A stretch of DNA of 64,000 bases from Pseudomonas silesiensis (GTDB lineage: Bacteria; Pseudomonadota; Gammaproteobacteria; Pseudomonadales; Pseudomonadaceae), in the NCBI RefSeq assembly GCF_001661075.1, contig NZ_CP014870.1, positions 992,001 through 1,056,000 on the forward strand, read 5' to 3'. Position 1 is the stretch's first letter; the number at the start of each line of letters is the position of its first letter. The notes beneath the pieces were generated by a model, which did not search any database, had not been told where the DNA came from, and saw only the letters and a list, made by a program, of their open reading frames with translations. Shown here piece after piece: positions 56,497-64,000 of this stretch. A program made the position numbers and the translations under genes.

Positions 56497-57356
56497 TGGT
56501 GCTGCCTTACTACCTCGGCTGCCCGTCCTGGAGTGAAAACGCCTGGCGCGACTATCTCTATCCGCAAGACGCCAGGCCCGCCGAATTTCTGAATCTGTAT
56601 GCCCAGGTGTTCAACGCCGTGGAAGGCAACACGACCTTCTACGCCAGCCCCTCTGCCGCCACTGTGCAGCGCTGGGCCGACACCATGCCCGAACACTTTC
56701 GCTTCACCGCCAAGTTCCCCGGCGACATCAGTCACAGCGGCGACCTGCGGGAACAACTGACGGCAGCCGAAACCTTCCTGCAATTGCTCCGCCCCTTGGG
56801 TGATCGTGTTTCGCCGTTGTGGCTGCAATTGTCGAAAAGCTTCACACCGCAACGACTGTCGGAGCTGGCCGGTTTTATCGATGCCATGGACCGACCCCTG
56901 GCAGTCGAAGTGCGGCATGACGAATTTTTCGCCAAAGGCGATGCCGAGCGCAGGCTCAATCGCCTGCTGCGGGATCGTGGCGTCGAGCGTATCTGCCTCG
57001 ATTCGCGCGCGCTGTTCAGCTGCACCTCGACCGCCCCGTCAGTGCTCCACGCCCAAGCGAAAAAGCCCCGGGTTCCGCCACGTCCAGCGGCCTTTACCCA
57101 ATGCCCGCAGGTACGCTTCATCGGCCATCCGCAACTGGAAGCCAATGATCCGTTCCTGGTGCCCTGGGTCGAGAAAATTGCCCTGTGGATCGAAGAAGGC
57201 CGCACGCCTTATATTTTCCTGCACACCGCCGACAATCTGCTGGCAGCCAGGCTCGCTCAGCGTTTCCATGCGCAACTGATGCTGCGTTTGCCTGGCCTGG
57301 CGCCGCTGCCTGAGCTATACAGAGAGCCCGCCGCGGAGCAACTTGGCCTGCTCTGA
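56496..57356 (+). CDS. DUF72 domain-containing protein
   Basis: The 286-residue protein is a TIM-barrel DUF72 member: YYLGCPSWSENAWRDYLYP at the N-terminus, NAVEGNTTFYASPS near residue 43 and FRFTAKFPGDISH near 70. The NTTFY segment is the family hallmark. Its function is not established. It overlaps the stop of the preceding small gene by one base. Confidence 0.9.
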   Translation: MVLPYYLGCPSWSENAWRDYLYPQDARPAEFLNLYAQVFNAVEGNTTFYASPSAATVQRWADTMPEHFRFTAKFPGDISHSGDLREQLTAAETFLQLLRPLGDRVSPLWLQLSKSFTPQRLSELAGFIDAMDRPLAVEVRHDEFFAKGDAERRLNRLLRDRGVERICLDSRALFSCTSTAPSVLHAQAKKPRVPPRPAAFTQCPQVRFIGHPQLEANDPFLVPWVEKIALWIEEGRTPYIFLHTADNLLAARLAQRFHAQLMLRLPGLAPLPELYREPAAEQLGLL

Positions 57357-57389
57357 AGCGGATTTTTTACTCTTCCCGGGAGCCTGCCA

Positions 57390-58211
57390 ATGAATGCGCA
57401 AACCCTTCGAGCCCAGGCGTTCAAAGCCCTGCATGAACGCGACGGCGCTTTTGTCATTCCCAACCCGTGGGACGCCGGCTCGGCGATCATGCTCGCCAGC
57501 CTTGGTTTCGAGGCGCTGGCGACCACCAGCGCCGGTTATGCCTTTTCCCAGGGCCGTCCCGATGGCGGGCTGACCCTGGACCAGACCCTGGCGAACGTTC
57601 AGGCCATAGTCGCCGCCACCCCGCTGCCGGTTGCGGTGGATCTGGAAAACGGATTCGCCGACGATCCTGTCGAATGCGCCCAAAGTCTCTTGCGGGCCGC
57701 CGCAGCAGGCGCTGTCGGTGGTTCGATCGAAGATGCCACGGGACGCGAAGACGGCCCGATCTATTGCTTCGACCATGCAGTCGCCCGCATCGAAGCCGCG
57801 GTCGCCGCCGCCCGCAGTCTGCCTTTCCCGTTCACGCTGACGGCCCGGGCGGAAAACTTTCTGCACGGCAATCCCGATCTGGACGACACGATCCGCCGGC
57901 TGCAGGCGTTTGCCGACGCCGGCGCCGACGTGCTCTATGCGCCGGGCCTGCGCAGCGCCGAGGAGGTATTGGCGGTGGTGCGTGCGGTAGCGCCGAAACC
58001 GGTCAACGTCTTGATGTCCGGCGGGCTCAAGTTGACGGTCGAACAATTGAGCCAGATGGGCGTCAAGCGGATCAGCGTGGGTTCGGCGCTGGCCCTGGCG
58101 GCGTATGGTGAATTCTTTCGTGCCGCGCAAGAGATCCGGCAGTCGGGCACCTTCGGGTTCACGTCGCGCTCCATGCCGTTCCAGCAGGCCAATCAATTGT
58201 TCAAAGGCTGA
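57390..58211 (+). CDS. Isocitrate lyase/PEP mutase superfamily protein
   Basis: The 273-residue enzyme has a TIM barrel of the PEP mutase/isocitrate lyase class: IPNPWDAGSA (near residue 23), AVDLENGF with the metal-binding acidic residue near 85, GSIEDATGRED near 110 and TARAENF near 148. The CGH/KKCGH-type lyase motif is absent, so it is not isocitrate lyase; oxaloacetate decarboxylase or a carboxyphosphonoenolpyruvate-mutase-like lyase is more likely. Confidence 0.85.
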   Translation: MNAQTLRAQAFKALHERDGAFVIPNPWDAGSAIMLASLGFEALATTSAGYAFSQGRPDGGLTLDQTLANVQAIVAATPLPVAVDLENGFADDPVECAQSLLRAAAAGAVGGSIEDATGREDGPIYCFDHAVARIEAAVAAARSLPFPFTLTARAENFLHGNPDLDDTIRRLQAFADAGADVLYAPGLRSAEEVLAVVRAVAPKPVNVLMSGGLKLTVEQLSQMGVKRISVGSALALAAYGEFFRAAQEIRQSGTFGFTSRSMPFQQANQLFKG

Positions 58212-58213
58212 AA

Positions 58214-58912
58214 ATGCCGGTGCTGCGGGTGGTGTTCGTGCTGTTGTTGATCATCGGCGCGGCGGCAGCGGTGAGCGTCTGGCGTGGCTGGATCACGCCG
58301 CCGCCGCAATGGAACCCCTGGGCGCCGCTGGATGTGAAGGCTGCACCCAATTTTCTGACGCGGTACAAGCTGATGCGACTGCGCGATGATCCGCAGCTGT
58401 GCGATCAGGCCCTGGGCAGCTCCGGATTGCGCGTGTCCCGCCAGGCCGACAGCTCAGGCGCGACCTGCCCGCTGATCAACACCCTGCGTGTGCAAGGCGG
58501 CGAAGTGGCCCTGAGCAGCAGTTTTCTCGCCAGTTGTCGCCTGGCGGTGTCTTTCGCCCTGTTCGAGCATCACGCGTTGCAACCCGCGGCACAGGCGGTC
58601 TATGGCCAACCTGTGACCCGCGTCGAGCATCTGGGCAGCTTTGCCTGTCGCAACGTTTACGGTCGCGAAAACGGCAGGCGCAGCCAGCATGCCAGCGCCA
58701 ATGCGCTCGATATCGCCGGTTTCCGCCTGGCCGATGGCCGCTCTATCAGCGTGCTCAAGGATTGGCCGAAGGATAATCGGGACGCACGGTTTTTACGTCT
58801 GGTCCGCGATGGCGCCTGCGACATGTTCAATGGCGTATTGAGCCCGGACTACAACGCCGCCCATCGCGATCACTTTCACCTGGATGTCGGGCCATGGAGC
58901 GTATGTCGCTGA
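58214..58912 (+). CDS. Extensin-like family protein (M15-type fold)
   Basis: The 232-residue product starts with a hydrophobic segment (VVFVLLLIIGAAAAVSVW, a signal anchor) and has the Extensin_like_C domain. The M15 metallopeptidase-like zinc motifs are visible as SQHASANALDIAGF near residue 156 and HRDHFHLD near 217. Cysteines at about 63, 85, 108 and 145 fit an exported protein with disulfides. A role in cell-wall cleavage is inferred from the fold. It starts two bases after the preceding gene. Confidence 0.82.
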   Translation: MPVLRVVFVLLLIIGAAAAVSVWRGWITPPPQWNPWAPLDVKAAPNFLTRYKLMRLRDDPQLCDQALGSSGLRVSRQADSSGATCPLINTLRVQGGEVALSSSFLASCRLAVSFALFEHHALQPAAQAVYGQPVTRVEHLGSFACRNVYGRENGRRSQHASANALDIAGFRLADGRSISVLKDWPKDNRDARFLRLVRDGACDMFNGVLSPDYNAAHRDHFHLDVGPWSVCR

Positions 58913-58915
58913 GTT

Positions 58916-59536
58916 TCAGGCGGCGATACGCAGGTTCTGCAACACGATCGGGCGCGCCCAGCCGGTATCGAAATCGAAGTCTTTCTGTTGCTCCAGCCGC
59001 TCTTCTGGCGAGAACGGCGGGAAGGGCTTGTCCAGCAGATGAAGTTCGAACTCGGCGATCGGCAAATGCAGGGCACGCGCTTGTGGTGCCGGGCCGGCTG
59101 GCGGCACAGGCTGACCGGCGGCCAGCACGATCGGGCGCACCCAACTGCTTTCGAAGTCCTGCTGTTGCTGCTGCGCGCGGATTTCCTCCGGCGGGAAGGG
59201 TGGGGAAGGTGCGTCCAACAGCTCTATTTCGAACTCGGCAATCGGCAGGAACAACGGCTCGGGCGGGCTTACTTTGTTGTCCTTAACCTCACATTCGCGC
59301 TGCGAAACGATGTGCGCCAGCAGATCGCTGCCAACGGTGGGTTCGACCGGGCTGTCGAGATCGACCGGTGGAAAGTTGAGCGACTCTGGCAACACCTCGC
59401 CCGACTGTTCGGCCAGTGCCCGGGCAAAAAAATCCTGCCACAGGTGACTGACACCGCTCAGTGCCTGGGTATTTTGCCGACTGTAATCGCCGTAGGGCGA
59501 GATAAAGCCGGTAATGGAGGGTTGAAAGTCTGACAT
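58916..59536 (-). CDS. Hypothetical protein with two copies of a 43-residue motif
   Basis: I do not recognise this 206-residue acidic, proline-rich protein. The C-terminal half holds two similar units, about residues 96-139 and 157-199. Each has PIAEFE, LLD, PPF, PEE, a glutamine stretch, then W-x-RPIVL. The N-terminal half has a short [10 protein letters not shown] segment and a predicted helix. There is no signal peptide or membrane helix. It overlaps nothing and is convergent with the extensin-like gene, divergent from rsmJ. Confidence 0.75.
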   Translation of the reverse strand: MSDFQPSITGFISPYGDYSRQNTQALSGVSHLWQDFFARALAEQSGEVLPESLNFPPVDLDSPVEPTVGSDLLAHIVSQRECEVKDNKVSPPEPLFLPIAEFEIELLDAPSPPFPPEEIRAQQQQQDFESSWVRPIVLAAGQPVPPAGPAPQARALHLPIAEFELHLLDKPFPPFSPEERLEQQKDFDFDTGWARPIVLQNLRIAA

Positions 59537-59629
59537 TTCTCTCGGTCGACGCTCAGCTCTGGCAAAATGCTCGATAGTGTTGTTATCGGCCGTTTTTGCC
59601 GATCATTAATTTTTCGAGCGTGTTTCCCC

Positions 59630-60412
59630 ATGATTGAGCAACCTGCGGCCTGCCGCATCCACGTCGAGGCTTCGACCCCGGCCTTTCAGCCACAGGCCGA
59701 ACAATGGGCCGAGCGCCTGGGCTTGCCGATGCAGGTGGCGGACGCCGAATTTGCCTTGCAGGTGGGCGAGCAGGGTTTGCAGTTGCAACAACTGGGTGCC
59801 GATGCGCCGGGACCGGTGCGGGTGGACTTTGTCGAGGGCGGCGCGGCCCACCGTCGGTTGTTCGGTGGCGGCACGGGGCAGATGATCGCCAAGGCGGTGG
59901 GCATTGCCCAGGGCGTGCGTCCGCGGGTGCTGGATGCCACGGCAGGGTTGGGCAAGGATGCGTTCGTGCTGGCGAGCCTGGGCTGCGAGATGAACCTGAT
60001 CGAGCGTCAGCCATTGATCGGCGCCTTGCTGGAAGATGGCCTGGCCCGTGGCGCGGAGGATTTCGACGTGGCGCCGATCGTGGCGCGGATGAGATTGCTC
60101 AAGGGTAATTCGATCGAAGTGATGCGCAACTGGGAAGGGGAGCCGCCCCAGGTGATCTACCTCGACCCGATGTTTCCCCATCGTGAGAAAACGGCGTTGG
60201 TGAAGAAGGAAATGCGTTTGTTCCGACCGTTGGTGGGGGATGATCCCGATGCGCCGGCGCTGCTTGAAGCGGCCCTGGCGCTGGCCAGTCACCGGGTGGT
60301 GGTCAAGCGCCCACGCAAGGCGCCGTGCATTGCGGGGCCGAAGCCGAGTCATGCGCTGGACGGGAAATCCAGTCGGTATGACATTTATCCGAAGAAAGCG
60401 CTCAAATCCTGA
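59630..60412 (+). CDS. rsmJ: 16S rRNA (guanine1516-N2)-methyltransferase RsmJ
   Basis: RsmJ methylates G1516 of 16S rRNA with S-adenosylmethionine. The 260-residue protein has the SAM-binding motif [18 protein letters not shown] (about residues 103-120) and the RsmJ-specific catalytic region [20 protein letters not shown] near residue 178. The start at 59630 gives the family length. The gene is followed by a REPIN. Confidence 0.95.
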   Translation: MIEQPAACRIHVEASTPAFQPQAEQWAERLGLPMQVADAEFALQVGEQGLQLQQLGADAPGPVRVDFVEGGAAHRRLFGGGTGQMIAKAVGIAQGVRPRVLDATAGLGKDAFVLASLGCEMNLIERQPLIGALLEDGLARGAEDFDVAPIVARMRLLKGNSIEVMRNWEGEPPQVIYLDPMFPHREKTALVKKEMRLFRPLVGDDPDAPALLEAALALASHRVVVKRPRKAPCIAGPKPSHALDGKSSRYDIYPKKALKS

Positions 60413-60426
60413 GACCGCGTCGCCTC

Positions 60427-60525
60427 CTTCGCGAGCAAGCCCGCTCCCACAGTTGATCTCTGCGGTTCACAAAATAGGTGTTCACCGCAGATCCAATGTG
60501 GGAGCGGGCTTGCTCGCGAAGGCGC
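60427..60525. repeat. REPIN
   Basis: Inverted REP pair (GCGAGCAAGCCCGCTCCCAC and complement) with a spacer that itself folds (CTGCGGT...ACCGCAG). Confidence 0.88.
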
Positions 60526-60547
60526 CGGACCAGACACCCAAAAACTA

Positions 60548-61192
60548 TCAGACAGCTTCCCGCCGATAAGCCCGCATAAACAACCCCACCACTTCCCGCA
60601 CATGGCTCTCGGCCACATCCCCGGTCAACGGCTCGCCACACCCATACAACAAGCGAAAATTCCCCGCTCCCTTGAGCAGGCAGAAAAAGTGCTCGGCTGC
60701 ATTGCGCGGCTTGTCGATGCTCAGCGCACCGCTCTGATCAACCTTGCTCAGCAATCGCTCCATCCCATGCAGCACGCGCTCCGGCCCGGCCTCGAAGAAA
60801 ATCTGCGAGAGCTTCGGGTCCTGGCTGCCCAGGGTCATCATCAGCCGGTGCAGGTTCACCGATTCGTCGCTGTTGATCAGCTGATGAAAGCCACGCGCGA
60901 TGTTCAACAACACCGTTTCTACCGCGACGCCGTCCGGCAATTCGAAAAACAGCGTCGGCAATTGCTCTTCGCACTTGGCGACCACTGCGGCGGAGAACAG
61001 CGTCTCCTTGTCGTTGAAATGGCTGTAGACCGTCAGCTTCGACACACCGGCTTCGGCCGCGACCGCGTCCATGCTGGTGTTGGCATAGCCATTACTCAGA
61101 AACAGAATTTTCGCCGCTTCGAGGATCGCCTGGCGCTTGGCCAGATCCTTGGGGCGGCCCGGCCCGTTGGCTGCTGAAAGAGTGTTCGACAT
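60548..61192 (-). CDS. TetR family regulator of the adjacent RND efflux operon
   Basis: The 214-residue repressor has a TetR helix-turn-helix (about residues 17-63: RQAILEAAKILFLSNGYANT, then AGVSKLTVYSHFNDKETLF). It is divergent from an RND pump operon, and the 93 bases between them carry a palindrome that overlaps a promoter, so local repression is likely. The reading frame is open far upstream, but the ATG at 61192 starts just before the helix-turn-helix. In P. aeruginosa this locus encodes MexJK and its regulators. Confidence 0.9.
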   Translation of the reverse strand: MSNTLSAANGPGRPKDLAKRQAILEAAKILFLSNGYANTSMDAVAAEAGVSKLTVYSHFNDKETLFSAAVVAKCEEQLPTLFFELPDGVAVETVLLNIARGFHQLINSDESVNLHRLMMTLGSQDPKLSQIFFEAGPERVLHGMERLLSKVDQSGALSIDKPRNAAEHFFCLLKGAGNFRLLYGCGEPLTGDVAESHVREVVGLFMRAYRREAV

Positions 61193-61234
61193 ATTCGCTT
61201 TTAATACTGGACTGGTGAGTTTGCTATTAATAAC

Positions 61235-61251
61235 ATACTGGTCAGTATAAT
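61235..61251 (+). promoter_or_regulatory. Palindromic operator overlapping a perfect -10 box
   Basis: ATACTGGTCAGTAT (61235-61248) is a 14-base palindrome, and TATAAT (61246-61251) overlaps its right end. A related half-site TACTGGACTGGT lies at 61205-61216. TTGCTA (61221) is a possible -35 with a long spacer. Confidence 0.65.
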
Positions 61252-61285
61252 TATTCCAAGCACCATTAGCGAAAGGTCCTTCACC

Positions 61286-62386
61286 ATGTTCCGCTATGCC
61301 TTGCCCTTCGCGTTGCCGGTCAGTCTGGCGTTTTTCTTGTCTGCGTGCGGTCACGAAGAGGCGCCTCAAGTCACCGTCCGCCCGGCCCTGGTGGTGCAGC
61401 CAGAGCCGTCGGCCCGGACGATGGAAAGCTTTCCCGGTGAAGTCCGTGCGCGTTTCGAGCCGGAGCTGGCGTTTCGCATTGGCGGCAAAGTCAGCCGACG
61501 ACTGGTCGAGGAAGGGCAGCGGGTCAAGGCTGACCAACCGCTGGCGGAGCTCGATCCTCAGGACGTGCGCCTGCAACTGGAGGCCACCCGCGCCCAGGTC
61601 GCCGCCGCCGAAGCCAATCTGAACCTGGTGCGTGCCGAGCGCGATCGCTACAAGACCCTGATGGATCGGCAGATGGTCAGTCGTTCGCAATACGACAATG
61701 CCGAAAACCTGTTCCGCTCTGGTGAAGCCCGCCTGAAGCAGATCAAGGCCGAGTTCAATGTCTCGACCAACCAGGCCAGCTACGCGGTGCTGCGCGCACC
61801 CCAGGATGGTGTGGTGGCCAAGCGTGCGGTGGAAGTCGGGCAAGTCGTGGCGGCGGGACAAACCGTGTTTACCCTGGCCACCGATGGCGAGCGCGAAGTC
61901 TCGATCAGTCTCCCGGAACAGGGCTTCGGCCGGTTCAAGGTCGGCCAGCCGGTGTCGGTGGAACTCTGGACCCAACCCGATCAACGTTTCGCCGGGCGCA
62001 TCCGTGAGTTATCCCCGGCAGCCGATCCGAAATCCCGTACCTTCGCCGCGCGCATCTCATTCACTGAAGGCAAGGTTCCCGCCGAACTCGGCCAAAGTGC
62101 CCGGGTGTTCGTACAGGCCGCCGACGTGGTTACGCTGTCCGTACCGCTTTCGGCGCTGACCGCGGAGAACGGCGCGACCTACGTCTGGGTCGTCGGTGCC
62201 AACAACACCTTGAAGAAAACCCCGGTGCGCATCGGTGCTTTCGGCGAGAAAACCGTGCCTGTGCTCGAAGGCTTGAAAGCCAGTGACTGGGTAGTGGCGG
62301 CCGGTGTCCATGTGCTGCTCGAAGGGCAGCAGGTGCGCCCCGTGGATCGTTCCAACCGCGTGGTCAATCTGGCGGACAAGGAGTAG
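61286..62386 (+). CDS. RND efflux periplasmic adaptor subunit
   Basis: The 366-residue membrane fusion protein is a lipoprotein (lipobox LSAC, Cys21). It has a lipoyl/barrel-sandwich region (FRIGGKVSRRLVEEGQRVKA near residue 65), an alpha-helical hairpin (about 95-145) and a beta-barrel (about 200-290). It bridges the inner membrane pump to an outer membrane channel such as OprM. No outer membrane channel gene is visible in the window. Position next to rsmJ and TetR points to MexJ-type adaptors, though this is an inference. Confidence 0.92.
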   Translation: MFRYALPFALPVSLAFFLSACGHEEAPQVTVRPALVVQPEPSARTMESFPGEVRARFEPELAFRIGGKVSRRLVEEGQRVKADQPLAELDPQDVRLQLEATRAQVAAAEANLNLVRAERDRYKTLMDRQMVSRSQYDNAENLFRSGEARLKQIKAEFNVSTNQASYAVLRAPQDGVVAKRAVEVGQVVAAGQTVFTLATDGEREVSISLPEQGFGRFKVGQPVSVELWTQPDQRFAGRIRELSPAADPKSRTFAARISFTEGKVPAELGQSARVFVQAADVVTLSVPLSALTAENGATYVWVVGANNTLKKTPVRIGAFGEKTVPVLEGLKASDWVVAAGVHVLLEGQQVRPVDRSNRVVNLADKE

Positions 62387-62391
62387 TCCCG

Positions 62392-64000
62392 ATGGGTTTC
62401 AATCTCTCCGCATGGGCGTTGCGTAATCGCCAGATCGTCCTGTTCCTGATGCTGTTGCTGGCGGTCGTGGGGGCACTTTCCTACACCAAGCTCGGCCAAA
62501 GCGAAGACCCGCCGTTCACCTTCAAGGCCATGGTGATCCGCACGCTCTGGCCAGGGGCGACGGCGCAGGAAGTGTCGCGCCAGGTCACCGAGCGCATTGA
62601 AAAGAAGCTGATGGAAACCGGCGAGTACGAGCGCATCGTCTCGTTTTCCCGCCCAGGCGAGTCCCAGGTGACGTTCATTGCCCGGGACTCCATGCATTCG
62701 GTGGACATTCCCGAGCTCTGGTACCAGGTCCGCAAGAAGACCAACGACATCCGCCACACCCTGCCACCGGGCGTTCAGGGACCCTTCTTCAACGATGAAT
62801 TCGGCACGACATTCGGCAACATCTACGCCCTGACCGGCGACGGATTCGACTACGCGGTACTCAAGGATTACGCCGACCGCATCCAGATCCAGCTGCAACG
62901 GGTCAAGGACGTGGGCAAGGTCGATCTGCTCGGCCTGCAGGACGAGAAGATCTGGATCGAACTCTCCAACGTCAAGCTCGCCACCCTCGGCCTGCCCCTG
63001 GCGGCAGTGCAGCAAGCGCTCGAGGAGCAGAACGCGGTGTCCACCGCCGGCTTCTTCGAAACCACCAGCGAGCGCTTGCAGCTACGGGTTTCGGGGAATT
63101 TCCAGACAGTCGACGAGATCAAGAACTTCCCGATCCGCGTCGGCGACCGCACCTTCCGGATCGCCGATGTAGCGAATGTTCGGCGTGGTTTCAACGATCC
63201 ACCCGCGCCGCGCATGCGCTTCATGGCCGAAGATGCCATCGGACTGGCCGTGGCCATGAAGGAGGGTGGCGACATTCTGGTGCTGGGCAAGGCGCTGGAA
63301 GTCGAGTTCGCCAGGATCCAGAAAAACCTTCCGGCCGGCATGCAGTTGCGCAAGGTCTCCGACCAGCCCGCGGCGGTGAAAACCGGGGTCGGCGAGTTCG
63401 TTCAAGTACTGGTGGAAGCCCTGGCCATCGTGCTGTTGGTGAGCTTCTTCTCCCTCGGCGTGCGTACCGGCATGGTGGTCGCCCTGGCGATTCCGCTGGT
63501 GTTGGCCATGACCTTCGCCTGCATGTATTACCTCGGCATCGGCCTGCACAAAATCTCCCTCGGCGCGCTGGTGCTGGCGCTGGGGCTGCTGGTGGACGAC
63601 GCGATCATCGCCGTGGAAATGATGGCGATCAAAATGGAGCAGGGCTTCGACCGGATCAAGGCCGCCAGCTATGCCTGGACCAGTACCGCGTTCCCGATGC
63701 TCACCGGCACGCTGATCACCGCGGCCGGCTTCCTGCCGATTGCCACTGCGCAATCGGGCACCGGCGAATACACCCGCTCGATCTTCCAGGTGGTGACCAT
63801 TGCCTTGCTGGCGTCGTGGATCGCCGCGGTGGTGTTCGTGCCCTATCTGGGGGAGAAACTCCTGCCGGACCTGGCGAAAATTCATGCGGCCAAACACGGG
63901 ACCGGCGACGGCCAGGCCGACCCCTACGGTACGCCGTTCTATCAGCGGGTCAGGCGCTTGGTGGAGTGGTGCGTGCGCTGGCGCAAGACCGTGATCCTGC
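62392..64000 (+). CDS. RND efflux inner membrane transporter (partial, runs off window end)
   Basis: About 536 codons are visible and the frame is open at base 64000; full-length pumps have about 1,020 residues. TM1 is at about 10-30 after NLSAWALRNRQIVLF, and TM2 onward begin near residue 340. The essential proton-relay aspartate pair is in LGLLVDDAIIAVEMM near residue 400. Porter-domain sequence (WPGATAQEVSRQVTERIEKK) is typical. The start is five bases after the adaptor gene. MexK/TriC-type pumps share this pattern; the substrate range is unknown. Confidence 0.93.
   Translation, partial: MGFNLSAWALRNRQIVLFLMLLLAVVGALSYTKLGQSEDPPFTFKAMVIRTLWPGATAQEVSRQVTERIEKKLMETGEYERIVSFSRPGESQVTFIARDSMHSVDIPELWYQVRKKTNDIRHTLPPGVQGPFFNDEFGTTFGNIYALTGDGFDYAVLKDYADRIQIQLQRVKDVGKVDLLGLQDEKIWIELSNVKLATLGLPLAAVQQALEEQNAVSTAGFFETTSERLQLRVSGNFQTVDEIKNFPIRVGDRTFRIADVANVRRGFNDPPAPRMRFMAEDAIGLAVAMKEGGDILVLGKALEVEFARIQKNLPAGMQLRKVSDQPAAVKTGVGEFVQVLVEALAIVLLVSFFSLGVRTGMVVALAIPLVLAMTFACMYYLGIGLHKISLGALVLALGLLVDDAIIAVEMMAIKMEQGFDRIKAASYAWTSTAFPMLTGTLITAAGFLPIATAQSGTGEYTRSIFQVVTIALLASWIAAVVFVPYLGEKLLPDLAKIHAAKHGTGDGQADPYGTPFYQRVRRLVEWCVRWRKTVIL

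Noticed and set aside
60548..61984. One long 478-codon TetR reading frame through the intergenic region.
   Set aside because: The first 264 codons are antisense to the efflux adaptor gene; the ATG at 61192 gives a normal TetR length.

Overview
The window looks like chromosomal core DNA of a Pseudomonas of the P. fluorescens group. The support is gene content and order (ffh, rpsP-rimM-trmD-rplS, xerD, dsbC, hom-thrC, recJ, a complete wsp chemosensory operon, prfB-lysS, ppc, adk, tsaB, rsmJ, then a TetR-RND efflux locus), high GC with matching codon use, and 18 intergenic REP loci of the kind common in this group. From memory, most of the order matches the P. aeruginosa PAO1 stretch from about PA3676 to PA3755. 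I see no prophage, insertion sequence, integron, CRISPR array, tRNA or rRNA.

Layout. 1-3.5 kb: two divergent Nudix hydrolases, a gamma carbonic anhydrase-like protein with a small DUF1289 protein, and purT. 3.5-7.1 kb (minus strand): an MHS-type transporter, a CorB/CNNM-like membrane protein and a CcsA-like cytochrome assembly protein. 7.3-10.9 kb: translation and export genes (ffh, rpsP, rimM, trmD, rplS). 11-16 kb: xerD, dsbC, hom, thrC. 16-19 kb: an accessory-looking patch with a periplasmic-binding/PAS protein lacking a kinase, a DUF3509 protein, a structured small-RNA candidate with a sigma-E-type promoter, and a second periplasmic binding protein. 19-26 kb: CoA-transferase, YaeQ, recJ, a XenA-like ene-reductase and opgD. 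26-26.8 kb: two tiny ORFs, one a shortened AbrB-type antitoxin. 26.8-32.5 kb (minus strand): a YdcSTUV-like polyamine ABC transporter with gamma-aminobutyraldehyde dehydrogenase, broken up by two REPINs. 32.8-42.3 kb: a TerB/DUF533 protein and wspABCDEF-wspR. 42.4-45.1 kb: prfB with its programmed frameshift, and lysS. 45-51.5 kb: a TetR regulator, lipoproteins, a DUF1704 HExxxH protein, a hydrolase lipoprotein and an OmpA/DUF4398 lipoprotein pair. 51.7-58.9 kb: ppc, adk, tsaB and small conserved genes. 58.9-64 kb: an unrecognised repeat protein, rsmJ, a TetR regulator and an RND efflux pump that runs off the window.

How the genes work together. The largest functional unit is Wsp: the surface-sensing receptor WspA, couplers WspB/D, methyltransferase WspC, methylesterase WspF and hybrid kinase WspE control the diguanylate cyclase WspR, which makes c-di-GMP. 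A second unit takes up and degrades polyamines. Two separate places carry promoter-like sequences for the envelope-stress sigma factor AlgU: the OmpA/DUF4398 lipoprotein operon, and the small-RNA candidate at about 17.92 kb. The small RNA is the most promising undescribed element here. Next are the DUF1704 protein with an intact HExxxH/QEGLA set, the kinase-less sensor, and the duplicated-motif protein at 58.9 kb. All functional statements come from reading the sequence and from family knowledge; no database search was possible.
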